A DNA stretch of 64,000 nucleotides from Apostichopus japonicus. Its lineage: Eukaryota > Echinodermata > Holothuroidea > Aspidochirotida > Stichopodidae. The translations under genes and the position numbers were made by a program. Location: the NCBI RefSeq assembly GCF_037975245.1, contig NC_092570.1, forward strand, positions 2,871,501 through 2,935,500, written 5' to 3'. Positions 25,219 through 38,390 of the stretch are shown here, piece by piece. The notes beneath the pieces were generated by a model. It was not told the origin of the DNA, did not search any database, and worked only from the letters and a program-made list of their open reading frames with translations. The stretch's first letter is position 1, and each line of letters opens with the position of its first letter.

Positions 25219-28200
25219 ATGGCAGATACAGACAAAGGCCAGAAGAGACAGGCAGAGGCTGACAATGGAACAACTGAGGAGAAAAAATTAAAAGCAGATA
25301 CAGAACAGGTAACAAAACCCATCTTTGAAAAAACCTTGTTTCATTTCTCATCATGGACATAAATATAAGCCAGCACATCTAGATATGTGACTTGGCAGTG
25401 GTAAAGTTATTGACAAGTTTGCATCTAATCAGATCATTACAAGTTGTGTTGTTCATATATGTGTGCCTCATTACCCTTATAAAACGATGCAATTAATGTT
25501 TACATAGCAACCTGCCATTTAATTTCTTGTTAAGAAAATTTGAGACTGTAAATTTTCCCCAAAATTAACTAAATGCGGAGACTGGTCACATGTCTTCCAC
25601 AATATCTGCAATATCAGATATAAAATACTTTACATTTATGCAAAAGATGCCTCCAAACTTGGCACAAATTTAGGGCTCTTAAAATGCAATCTGGATTTGG
25701 TTGCTAGGCTGGGCCGTATCCTACCAACCAAAAAGTTTTTAAAAGATTTTTGGCCCAATTTCAATCTTTTAGACATGTGGCAAGACACCATCAATTTCAG
25801 GCGATTCTGAGAGGGTCGACGTGGAAACGACCCAAAAATCTGTTGATTTGGCATGGATTGACCCATATATTTTCTTCTACAGGCCAGTGAGTCCCTTTTG
25901 TCAAAAGTTACTCATTTCAGAGAGGAGTGTGCAGCGTCCATTGCAGACTTCAACTTCAATAAAAAGAGAGTGAAGGTTGTATCTGATGTCAAAGATATGC
26001 CAGAGGAAAACGAGGGCATCCTTTACTGGATGATGCGTGACCAGAGAGTTCAGGGTAAACTTTCCTACCCAGCATATTTAACATAATATACTGACTGTGA
26101 GGAGGCAGTAAAATGGCTCCCATTCCTCCCGAATGTGTCAGACATATTTAATTACAAGACCTGGCAAAATCAGTGTTTGGATCCTGGTTTTAGTGAAAGA
26201 AGGTGCCTGGGACACAAGAATTGATAGTTATCGAAATAGCTGGTTATGGAATAGCAAAGTCTTGGTAAAAAAGTAACAAATGCCCAAAATATCTCTCTGT
26301 TCACTTTGCTTTGAACAAAGTTATGTTTGCAACTAATTTTTAGTGCCCAAAAAATTTCAGTAGAAACAGCCTCGGTCATTCCTCACTGGACACTCCCTTC
26401 CTGAACCTTGGACATCATAATTAATACTGATTCTTACTCTGTTCCACAGAATATATTATTTCCTGAGACATTTGTCTGCTCTGACTTTGTTCTTAAAAAC
26501 TAGTAATTAGTTCAAAGACTAGATTCGTAAGGATGTGAAAATTGACTCAAAAGTTGTCATTATTCCTCCGTTTGAATATGGATTGCAAATTCTAACTGAT
26601 CAGAGTTGAAGTATACACAATGGTCAGAATAATAGAACATAGATGTTAATTTTGATGTTCAAAAGAAGATGTTAATTACTTTGCATGTTTGCTTTTTGTT
26701 TTAATTTAAATAGATAACTGGGCAATGTTGTATGCCCAAAGACTGGCACTGAAACAAGAAGTTCCTCTTCATGTCTGTTTTTGTCTGGACCCATCTAACC
26801 TTCTTCCGCTGCGTCATCACAGTTTCATGCTGAATGGCCTCAAAGAGGTGGAACAGGTACACATATATTTGAGAAATGACATACTAAATGATGAATTGAT
26901 GTATAAGAATTTGCCAAAACTCAACGTGCAGCAAATTTATGCCTCTTGATGTAATGGAGATTCTCAGACAGGGATTGTGTTGATTGGTTAGATTCATGAT
27001 CTCTGAAGTGAAACCCATATTCCTGAGATCCCAGGTTTAGCAGGGAGAGATTTCTGGACTTACATGTTGAAATACATGTTTTGATTTAGATGAAGTTTAA
27101 TCAGAGGCCTTTATAATTTTCCAAGGAGTAAAGCAAAGATACAGTGCAGGGATCTAAGAGTAAGGTGATCTTTTTTATCAGGGCGTCTGGGAAATTGATG
27201 TCTGTATTGACCCCTTTGTGATGACTGTGAGGATCAGTTATACCTTGACTGTTATTAAAACTGCGGGGTTGTAATTTTAAGGACCTCTTAGTGTTTTGGT
27301 TTTCTATGTTTCATGGATGATCATCAAATGCCTTGGTTTAGAATCTAGCAAGAAGCATTTTGCAAAGAAAAATCCAGTGCCAAAAAGGAAAAACGGAACT
27401 TAAAGACCAATTATGGAGACTTTTCGATGAACATAAAATCCCACCATTTTGCATGTATGTAATCCTTAACTCACTCCAATTACATTGCTGTAATTAACTT
27501 TACCAATTTTGGACGTTAAATACGTGAAGAATGGGAAGAAAAGTCAGCTTTTTATGAAACCTACTTCAGACATTCCTGAAACATTCCGAAGACATCAGGT
27601 GACCCTGTGACGTCACTGTTTGTATACCTCACTCACAACAATACTTTTAGTGTGTAAAGTTGTATACTTGAGCTGCCAAAAACATCAACGATATTACTCC
27701 TTTTCCCCCGAAATGCCACAATTCTGTGTTGTTGGTAGTTGCAGTTATACCTCATCCACCAAAAGCATCAGCTTTTTTAGATTTCCAAGTAAAAGAACCG
27801 ACGTAAAACGCCGCAGACTTTGGATCAATTTTTTGAGATCCACGCGGAAAGATTTTTCAGCACCCGGAGTATCTCATGCCCATGAGTCCACATGCATGAC
27901 CCTGCTCTGTGTATGCTGCAAATGTCTCATTCTGCGAAAATTATATACTGTCGATAGCTGTGTCGGACCATGGTCGGACATAGCTAATGTGAAATTGACC
28001 GTAAACAAGCTCTGGACGACCTTACATGTAACATTATATCACGCAATTGACAGTATAATATTTACTGTAAGAGATGACCGTGTATATACCGTGCCTATAG
28101 GGTAGCATTGTTAGTACATGTAGTGAGTTGGCTCACAGCATGTGTAAATAGTCATGTTAGGATTTCATCGCATTTATCTATTTCCTTTGTTGTATTCCAG

Positions 28201-31200
28201 TATCGTGAGTTCGTGATACATTGTGTTATATTGTCCGTTATGTTTATTCCGGCATCTGCATGGTCCAAGGAGTTGAATAAAAACGGTTCTATGTAGCGAT
28301 CGGACGTTTTATTTCGTTAGTGACTGTCTTGTGATTGTTGGATGTAACTGGTCAAGGCCTGTTTCAACTAGACCTAACTCTATGGAATTACACAGAGTCA
28401 CGGTAGTATTTCGCCCAGGATTGAACGAGAAACGTGGATTTGGAAATTCAATGCTAAATTTTGTTTATTGAAAGGATACTTTTTCTGTGTTTGTACTTTT
28501 GGATATTAAAACGAGTAAGTACTATGTTCAGCTGAAGCTTAGTCATGTATATGCTACCCTGGTCGATTCGGGTCAGCGTCTTCTCGTAGTTGTTCGATTA
28601 TGTTTAGTGTCTTTTTGGTAATTTGTTGACAGTAACGTAAGCCATTTTCCGTCACATTTCACGCATGAGGCATCTTTTAGGTCTATTCTTCTGTTCAGTT
28701 TACGGTATCTTGCGATCAAATTGTATTACGGAATCGCCAAGCTGCTTGCATGTTCTACAGTATATTGTACCGTATGGACCTATTGACGCTCCGCTATGTA
28801 AAAGATGCTTCCATTTGAGTGGAAATTTTGCTAATAAAATAACCAATTTAACTAAATTTTCTTCTTAAAATTGTCTTAAAACTATTTGTTTACCTTCATG
28901 TGTTCTTGTTTTAAGCTAACAGCTTTTCAACGCTCAAAATTGGAAGTCAAATACAGTACAATTGTTCGCTATCTGTGTATAAACAGTGCCTATATCAGCA
29001 TTTGATTTTCGCGGTATACAAACAATGACGTCACACGGTGACCAGAGGCTCCTTTGGGTCAATCTCTGTTTTCAGACATTCCAGAGGTTCATGTCACGTG
29101 ACTACCCAAAATGTCCATTTTCGTGGTCATTTTTTGATGGGTTATAGTAGGTTTTCGAAGATTATTTTTTACATATGTTGATTATAGGTATGTAAACTCC
29201 CAAATAAATGGAAAATCCCCCCCCCCCCAAAAATTGTCTCCATAGTTGGTCTTTAAGGGAATTGGAAATTGGAATTGGAAAAGGGAATTGGAAATTTATC
29301 ACCCTAAGTATAGAAAGAAATTTCCATGTGAATTTAGGCTATGAAAGTATTGAATGATCTGGGGTGCCTTACATTTGTAGTTTGTAAACAATCACAGTTT
29401 CCTTCGAGCTGTCTCTACCAACGGAGGTACAAGGGCCTTCTTAAAAATTCAAGGATATTTCCAAGACATTATAGAAAACCGTCATCATTATAGAAAAAAA
29501 TCGTCGTCCCCAAAATGTTTGGGGATGACTTTCTTCAGGGGACAGCATGTGATTATTCCCTGCTCTACTCATTTTACTTTTTATATGATATCAATATGTT
29601 TGGGAAAAATGTTTGGGGACGACTTTCTTCAGGGGACAGCATGTGATTTATGGGGACTGTCCCCGGATATACAAAAAACAACTGGTCACCTTATCAAAGA
29701 GTGACTCATCTTACAAGAGTTTACAAGAATGATGTAGATATTATGGTTTAAGTTTCAGGAAACCTTCAAAATTGCCTCACAAAATATGAACATTAAAATA
29801 TTCCCTACTCAAACACTTTTTTTATGATATCAATTTCTAGGAACTGAGCAAGCTGGACATCTCCTTCCATCTTTTGATTGGAGAAACTGCAGAGACAATT
29901 GCCAAGTTTGTTGGAGAGAAGAAAATTGGAGGGCTCGTGGCAGATTTCAGTCCATTGAGGAAACCCCAAGAATGGGTCCAAGATGTGGCCAAAGCAATAC
30001 CAAAGAATATCCCTTTCTGTCAGGTTAGGAAAAATATAAAAAATGTATCAAAACCAAAATGCAAGGCTTAAAGGGATAAACAGCACAGATGACAAATAAC
30101 CATGGCCATTACTCCACTCCCCCTCCCCTCCCCCACCCCACCTCCTTCACCACTTCATGGAACCTGAACACATTTGATGAGGGTATGATTCCTACAGGCA
30201 CTACAATGCAGTAATCACTTTTCATTTAATCTGTTGAATATAGGTGATATGTCACATGATCCAGAAAACAGATACATGTTTTCACATGTCATGGATATGT
30301 CTTGGTTAAGGCATGCAATTCACTAGAAGCAATTCAGGTCCTGGATACTTTTCTGATATAGTTGAACTATGCAGCCAATTGACAAAGTTCTGCAAAATTT
30401 GTTTTATATCCAAAGTGATTCAAGCTATTGCTTTGTAAGACTCCTTGAACCTACCATCTGTCCCTCCCCCTCCACCTCCCCCTACCCACTCCATCCCAAA
30501 AATATAAATCTTACAATGTTGAAATGGAAAATAGAAACTTGATGATCTAAGTATGAGAAGCATTAGAAGTTAAGAAAGAGAAGAGTTGGGAAAATTTCTT
30601 AGTTTTGTCTTGTCAACTTATTTAATTTCTGACAGCCATGTACAACCATGCCTTCATCATGGCTGAAAATAAACACGGACATTGCTGCCAAAGGCTTAGA
30701 GGTGTTAATGTTTAGAGTTTATTCACAGAGTGGAATCTTAGGTACAATGCCACTGACTTGGTTGGTTAGCCCCGGTCCTCTTCAGAACAATTTTGCCCCT
30801 CCCTCCCAACCCACCCCCCTAAAAAGGAATTAGGACTTGCGATGTGTATACCTTACTCTCTCCACAGTTTTGTTTTCTACAAGCACCTGCACAGTAGTCA
30901 TTTTCTCAGTTTTTTGTGAGATGTTCATTTCCTATGAAACTTTTCAACGAACAAATTCAAAAGCTGTGAACACATTGCATTGTTTCAAGAGTAGATCCAG
31001 TGAAATCGAACTGTTTTTAGCTTCAACATTATTTCATTTTACCAAGGCCTTATCATTCATTGCTTTTATGGTGGTAATTTAGGTACCAACCATTCAGTAC
31101 TTTTCCACACCCTTTCTAATTCTTCCTTTGTGATGATGTGATTATTCTACAAACTTCAAAACCTACTGTTGAAATATGTAAGGTCATTAAGTCTTCTTTG

Positions 31201-34200
31201 CTGTTGTTGATATTTACTTGGCAGGTGGATGCGCATAACATTATTCCCTGTTGGGTCACTTCAGAGAAACTAGAGTATGCTGCTAGAACCATCAGACCAA
31301 AGGTACACAAGCAACTTGGATCGTTCCTGACAGAATACCCACCAGTCACTGTTCATCCGCACAAAGCAACGACAAAGCATGAGGTATGGCTTGAGAGAAT
31401 ACCATGAAATATATCTATTGGCACTTAAAAAAGTGCTTGTAAATCTCTTGAAAATATAGAATGCTTTCAGGCAAAGAGAACATTCAGATAAATGGCTTGC
31501 TGGAATCTCTAAATATTCATTATTCTTGAAATGCACTATAACATTTACAGACTTAATACAGATCAAAGAACTTCTTAACTCATGCTGTGAAAGTGTCCAT
31601 TAGCTATAGGTTGTCAACTGTTGTGAATATACAGTAGCTTCTTTATAATATTCTTGTTTATCAATATCAACTTGACTGCATTTGTTCGTTTTCCAGGCGG
31701 TGAATTGGGATGAGCCCATGAATGATCAGAAGGTGGACCGTTCCATTACAGAGGTAGATTGGGCAACCCCTGGTTCCACTGCAGCCTTCGACATGCTAGA
31801 ATCTTTCGTGAGGGACAGACTGAAAGTATTTGCCACCGAGAGGAATGACCCTACAAAAGAAGCCTTGAGTAATATCTCACCTTGGCTTCATTTCGGTGAG
31901 CAAGAATGTTGACATAGCACCTTCTTGTCTTAAGAAATTTCCCTGTCTACTTTGCAACACTGCAATTAGTTGTGTCACTGACAAGTAGCATTTCGGCAGA
32001 GATGGTGAACAGACCTTTGACCTACTTTCCCACCCTCACCCCACCCCTTTCACACCTGACTTTGCTATATGATACCATGTGTTGAGCTGGATTGTTAAGT
32101 CATCCCAAGTCATCACTTACACTAGAGATGCAGATTTAGGAGGTGGACTCCAGGTTTTATAAAATTTTGTTTGAAAAAAATTTTTGTTTTGACACTTTGA
32201 GATCATCCTTACTTGATTGTCCAAGCCCGATGCAGGCCATTGTAGGGCCCAGAAAAATATTAGATAAATTGTCTTCTCACATTTATAATAAACTTTAAAA
32301 CAAGAAAGAAGATCTTGCAAAGGAATGCCTTACATAAATACGACATAATTGACAATATAGCTGGATTAGGCCTTGGTCTCTATGCCTCTTCGAGCTTCCT
32401 CCAAGATCTAATAGATCAAAAAGCCTTGTGCTGTTAATATTTCTGCATGATTCTGGCAACGTCTTCCGAAATCTTATCAATTCTTTCAGGTCAAATCGCT
32501 GCACAACGATGTGTATTGGTGGTTAAACAATTCAAGAATAAGTACAAGGATTCTGTCGATAGTTACACTGAAGAGCTGGTCGTTCGAAGGGAACTGGCGG
32601 AGAATTTCTGTTTCTACAACGAAAAGTATGACTCCATTGAAGGTTGGTATTTTGTTTCATCTGGGTTTATTCACCAAACGACAAACATTATGAAGAACGT
32701 ACGCAACTAATTCCATCGGGAATGTGATGTTTCAAATATTCTATCACAAGTGGGCCCCTATATAAAATCTCTTCAGAGTATGTATGTTTTACCTGTTCCT
32801 TGCTGAGAGGTTCTGCAGGTGGCAGCATTAAGAGGGATTTGAAAACCAGGCCATGTGGTCCATAGACTGCACTCTGCCAACTGGTTGTTTAAAGGCTAAT
32901 GCTCTATCCTAGCTTAATCAGAAAGTTTTCAGGAGAGTAATGCCGTGACAATCTTGCTCTCCTTGCCTAACTTATTCTTCTGTCATTCTTATTCCGGTCA
33001 TTTTGGTCCAGTTTATGAATGCTGGGCTGAATGAACAGTTTATCAGTTACCTAAACTTAACATTTTCATATCATCGCCTACTTGAGTATCAGTGGGCGGG
33101 AAAATGCAGTAATGGAAAGTAAAGTTTTGTCATTGCATGTACTTGTCAGTAGGATATAGCACAGGTGCCTAACATGAAAAGAGATTCAAATTTGTCTACA
33201 ACACAAGTTTGGACTATTCCATATGCTAGCGTCCGATATATACATTTCACGTTATTTGGTTGCTGAATGTTTGTCAATTGAATTGTCACAGACATTTTTG
33301 AGTCTGCTTGATATACTTTCATGTCATAATTTCATTTTTTTTTTTTGTCTCCTATAAAGGAACAAACGAATGGGCTAAGAAAACTCTTGAGGTACACGCA
33401 GGTGACGAAAGGAAGTACATCTACACACAAGAACAGTTTGAAGAAGGGAAAACTCACGAAGACCTCTGGAATGCTGCGCAGGTATGAGCACTATTTTCTT
33501 AGGCATGTTCTATCAAAGTTAGGATTTAAAAAATTTCATTAAGAGAAAATTTGTATCCATCATTACCACATAAACGTCAAGTTAAATTGTCTCTATTTCA
33601 GTGGTGTTCATGAATGTAGCTAGATCATAGATTTTATCACCAGGTATCCCAAAAGTTGGCAATATTTCATACAAATTTATGAATCTGTTTTTCTTCCTGT
33701 GTTAAAACAAAGTCATTAGCCATTAATTAGCATGTCTATTGTTTTTTATAATATTTTTTGCCTCCATGCTGAGTGCTATGAACTTGTATCAGAATTGTAT
33801 ACAAGTCACTGCATTAAAGATCAACTGCAACCATAAGCAGTACTCCTTGTCGAGTCTTTTACTTGAGGCAAGTCACTGAATGTATGTTTCCTATGCAGAA
33901 AAACTTGTCACACATATGTTCTAATCAGTTCAATTTTGATATCTAGTGACTCAACGTCAAATTACAACAACAACAACCTGAAATGAGTGTTGATTGTCTT
34001 GAGGTACATTATCCGCAACTCGCACAGATCATTTATTTGACAAGTTATGTCAGTATATTTGTCCTGCTGGATTTTCATACTGCCTTAGTTTGCAATCACT
34101 GCCTGCTGCACAAGACCACCAGTAAAGAAAGAATTTTAACAATTTCATAATTTTGCCTGTAATGGTTTGCTTCGATCAATCAGACTCAACTAGTACAAGA

Positions 34201-35556
34201 AGGTAAGATGCACGGATTCTTGAGGATGTACTGGGCCAAGAAGATCCTAGAATGGAGCAAGTCACCCCAAGAGGCTCTGAATATCGCAATTCATCTCAAT
34301 GACAAGTACAGCTTGGATGGTCGTGATCCTAATGGGTACACCGGTGAGTGTTCATGCTGTCTAATATTAAACATGAATAAAAAATATCGCTATAGCAATG
34401 CCGTAAATATGGTTGATGTTACATGCATCAGTTGGCTGTATGTATACAAATGTCATAGCCTCTGCTTTATTGCAATTTATGCCATATATACATTGTCAGA
34501 GAAGTAGCCATATTTGTGGTCAACTGATACTGGGATGTTCTCCCAGTATATACATTGAGCTACGTTGATCTATAGCTCTATACTGCAGCTCTGTACTACA
34601 GCTCCATATGTATTGAGCTACAGCTATGGAGAGTGTTTTAGAGAGTTGTACAGTACAGACAATTCTCACCCAGGAGATAAATTTATGGTGTTATAGAAAG
34701 CCATACTCTTTGAAAACTGGACAAAGTATCAAAGAGTTGAGTTTATGATGGTTTAGTCCCTCCGTCTTCTGCAGGTGAGCTGTGCAGGATCGTCAGAAAA
34801 TAACCAAATTGAGTTCAGTCACAGTTTACTTTTGTGGCTGCCACTTAAAGAGAAAATGATTGGTAGATCTTCAATTCAAGCATAAGTTCAGATCTGACTA
34901 TACTGTTTGATTAAGATGCAGACTTGTCACAGACACACCCTTAAAGATATAAATATTAATTATTTGCTCAAAAATTATGGCAATCAGAAGTCAACATGCA
35001 AACTCATTAAAGATATATATATTACTTAGTAGTACATCAACCACACCAGTATATTGCTGTGAGGGGGGGGGGGAGGGGGGACAGAGGAGGAGGGAGGGGG
35101 ACAGAGGAGGAGGGAGGGTGGACAGAGGAGGAGGGAGGGTGGACAGAGGAGGAAGGGGATGGGTTGGAGTGATGTTCATCCCTCTAGTCATCAGCAGTCT
35201 CACTAAGTAGATTATATTGCTCACATCTATTGTTTCAATTGTAATCACTGAAGCATTGACGTCCTGTGCATATTACTATTCTTGACATGTGTGTAACCAG
35301 CCCCTTCATTCTATACCCTCGATACCTTTAAATCTTTATATTTATTGATGTGTTCTTATAAAATGAATTTCTTTCTAATCTTTTCTTCTCGATTCTTGAT
35401 TTTACAGGTTGTATGTGGTCTATTTGTGGAATCCATGACCAAGGCTGGGCGGAGAGAGACGTCTTTGGGAAGGTTCGTTACATGAACTACGAAGGATGCA
35501 AGAGAAAGTTTGACGTGGATTTATTTGTGAGGCGATACAAAGCAAAGATGAATTAG
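25219..35556 (+). CDS. Class II CPD (deoxyribodipyrimidine) photolyase
   Basis: Ten coding exons: 25219-25308, 25883-26054, 26714-26856, 29841-30023, 31225-31383, 31697-31895, 32490-32642, 33360-33481, 34184-34343, 35408-35556. They give 509 aa with all phases closed. The enzyme uses FAD and blue light to split UV-induced cyclobutane pyrimidine dimers in DNA. Both class II signatures are present: [15 protein letters not shown] at 341-355 (the usual first Phe is Tyr) and [20 protein letters not shown] at 468-487 (complete). Other class II blocks are [35 protein letters not shown] and [18 protein letters not shown]. The first 30 residues are hydrophilic with KKLK and KR clusters, a possible nuclear signal. 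The ATG at 25219 was chosen over an in-frame upstream ATG because an acceptor at 25190 removes the latter. Intron 3 contains a transposon remnant, but the gene reads intact. Confidence 0.95.
27400..29256 (+). mobile_element. TTAA-flanked DNA transposon remnant with THAP fragment (Kolobok-like), photolyase intron 3
   Basis: TTAA at 27400-27403 and 29253-29256 flanks inverted ends: AGACCAATTATGGAGAC on the left and GTCTCCATAGTTGGTCT on the right, 16 of 17 matching. Imperfect inversion reaches much further inside: GTGACGTCACTGTTTGTATACC near 27608 is mirrored by GGTATACAAACAATGACGTCAC near 29014. The interior encodes a THAP-type zinc finger fragment and no visible transposase core. TTAA target duplications together with a THAP domain are the combination described for the Kolobok superfamily. 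That assignment is inference from these two traits. Confidence 0.7.
27713..28105 (+). pseudogene. THAP-domain fragment inside the transposon
   Basis: The reading frame opens with [12 protein letters not shown], then [11 protein letters not shown] and [10 protein letters not shown], the first half of a THAP C2CH zinc-binding DNA-binding domain: Cys5, Cys10, the FRFP motif and the LW helix. Where the third and fourth ligands (usually Cys-x2-His) should be, the frame reads VSHAHE, so Cys appears replaced by Ser54 while His57 remains. The remaining ~70 residues match nothing I recognise and end at 28105. It is either a decayed transposase N-terminus or an exon whose downstream partner is lost. 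It is not part of photolyase. Confidence 0.65.
29510..29655. repeat. 94-bp direct duplication in photolyase intron 3
   Basis: A block of roughly 40 bases beginning AAAATGTTTGGGGA and including TTCTTCAGGGGACAGCATG occurs twice about 94 bases apart, with one substitution (GATGAC versus GACGAC). It is a local tandem duplication just downstream of the THAP element. Confidence 0.75.
35055..35165 (+). repeat. Polypurine GGA minisatellite, photolyase intron 9
   Basis: An almost pure purine tract begins with a G-run and continues as four copies of GACAGAGGAGGAGGGAGGG-like units, 20-21 bases each. Strand asymmetry is extreme: the opposite strand is nearly all pyrimidine. Such tracts can form triplex DNA or G-quadruplexes. 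Confidence 0.85.
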
Positions 35557-38390
35557 GTGACCATGTAATTAGGTGACCAATTAGGTGACCATCCGATAGG
35601 AACCAGGGTTTAATAGATTTAAAAATATCTGTCACGGACATTTACTCAGGGATGTTGAGAGCACTCTCCAGCATTTTCTTTCAGTTCCCACCCGACGAGA
35701 TGAAGACTTTATGAAACAATCGTGTCACGCAAAAGAGATGACCCTTTTGTTCCCTATCTCACTAAGAGACGGTAGATGTAAATAGTAACAAGTGTTACTT
35801 ATTTTCAGTTATGCATTTGTCTTCAATTTTCTGTGTGAACTGTTTTGTGACCATTTTTGTCTTCCAATCCTATTTTGATTTCATATTTGAACGTCCTTTC
35901 CCCTTTTTGACTCAAAATCTTGCATAGAAACTTATAAAGTTTTGTATTGAGTCACTTCGCACTTTTCTGTTTAACATTATGTTTTATTAGCTTAGTTGTA
36001 ACATTTTTTCACCTTGTTAGCTTAATTAGACTTGAAAGATGTCTCTTGCCTGCCTGTGTCAAGTATAACTGTCAACTTGAATGTTTAATCTTTGAATCAC
36101 ATTTATTTCACCATTTATTTCTTCCTGATAATTGGTAATAAAGTATTCATTTGTATTGACAATCAATCATCTTTTGTGCCGCTTTCATTTTTAACCAACT
36201 GTTCATTCTGATTGGTGTCAAAAAGGACCTCTTGCGGAGTGGAAGTCCATTTCAAGATTCCAACGTTAAGTGCATTGTCTGTGGGTCATATTAGTTGACA
36301 CAAGCACAAACGCATCAAGAGAGAGTTTAAGGCTCTGGAGACAATTGTGTGATTTAATATTGATATATTTCTTAGATTACTGAAGATCATCCTCAAAGCT
36401 AAGATGATGCGGGTTGCTTCCTTCTTAGCATGATCCATAATTCTAGTGTTCATCATCAGTGGAACCAGGTTGGAGACAATGAACTGTTTTTTTTTCAACA
36501 TCAAGCATATACAATATACACAGCATATGGCAGAATGCAATTTGTCAGAAAGGATGGTTGGGGAACTATCACTTTGGGGATACTGATGTCATTTACAGGA
36601 GGGGGTGGGGGTGAAGGGATAGGCCAGAAGTGAACTGCAGTGTGAAACATGTATAGATTCCCCAGCTCCTCCCCCCATCCCAAATAGTTTGAGATTCATC
36701 ACATTTTAGCTCAACTTTCACAGAAGTACTATATGATATAACTTCTGCAACATGCTACTACCTTCATCACCTTTGGAGGAGGTGCAAAAACAGAAAACAA
36801 AACCAGACAAGCAGCGCTGGAATTGGATTACTTTTTATTGCCATTCGATGTATACAAAATACTCACAAAGCTAAAGCTTGTTCAATTCTTACCAACTTTA
36901 GACAGTCTATTTATCAACATGAAATAATAAAGTTTGTCGATAATAGACTCAAAAGTTTCTAACATGTTATGAAATTATCAAACTCCAAAATTGCACTTTT
37001 GTTTGTAGACTCTCCATCTCCCCGCCACACACACACCCCCCGCCCCCCAAAATCCCAAATAAAATGGGCCACTTTCTTCCACAAATATATTTTAAACATT
37101 GATGCAAATATGACAAAGGATACATAAGAAAAAACATTTCTGATAATCTGAAGGTTACCAAAGTCTTATATGTGCATAAACTTACAAAGACCAGTTGGAA
37201 GAACTCCTTCCCCAAAACTCTGGACACGAAGGGACATGGCTTTGGTAAACTTGGTTAATGCCTGGATGTTACTATAAACTTATGCCATTATGTTAGCCCT
37301 CTAGGCAAAACAGAAAGACACCAAATTTTCAGGTACAATTGAATATCAATGCTGTTTATCTTGATTACAAGGATACTTCGGCAAACCATCAAAGGAAAAA
37401 TCAGACAATTTCATTCCCCAGTGATGCGAATGCTTTAAAGGTGCGATTGTGTCTGCATTGTAAAGTCATCTTATTGTAATAAATTTAAACACAAGCTATT
37501 TGTTATAACTACTACTTTGCGGCATTATTCTCATAGCAAATGAAAAGATTCTTGAGCAATTTGATTGTTTTCTAGAATGAGATAGGTGTTAAATTAATAG
37601 CCATTTATTGTGCCTTTTTTGGCTAAATTTGAAATGCCTTCATGTAATTTCAACAGGACATTGCTCAAGTAAATTTGTGAATGTGGTGACAACTGAAATA
37701 AGGTACTGAGAGGCATCGAACAGCGTTACAATGCGCGGAACTGTCTCTAAGTGACTCCATAGGACATCACAGTTTCAACACTCCTACAAAATGTTGTACT
37801 GTAAGACAGTTAACTCTCAACATAATGTGTATTATGATGGTTTATTCACCACTTCAGAGTTAACAGATATAATAGAGTACTAATAAATTGGAATGCAAAT
37901 ATAGCCAAATTCATATGCCAGGCTTGTAATACCTAGTTCACTATATATCACACAGGAATACTATGCATAATCTACATATTTACTACATATGATGCCACGA
38001 TAAGCTACTAGGACGCTATGTAGTGTCTCACCCATGCTTTCTATTTCACTCCTCCCCCGATGCCCGTTGCAGAAAATAAAAATGAAAAAAGTCAAGATGA
38101 TCAATATTTACTTTTCACCGTCAATGACAAGCATTCTACCTGCAAATTACAATGATGTCTCTCTGTACATACCACATGCAGTCATATAAACAATAGAAAG
38201 ATGGGCACTACAATTAATCACATTTTCCAAACGAATCCCTGATGAAGCTCCTTTGTGGAAAAACTATGACACTGAGGTTGAATTAAGTCCTAGGAACCCT
38301 CAGTGAGTGCAGTGCACGTCTGTTACCACACCGAGGGGGTACTTTCAGATTACACAGTTCGAGGTACTATGAGATGCTTCATTCTGTCTA
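35557..38390. other. Photolyase 3' UTR and convergent spacer to EMC5
   Basis: A photolyase polyadenylation signal AATAAA is at 36137-36142, about 580 bases after the stop. EMC5 runs the other way and several minus-strand AATAAA candidates exist between 36830 and 37850; I cannot choose between them. There are C-rich and G-rich short tracts (36600, 37020) but no coding similarity. Confidence 0.5.
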
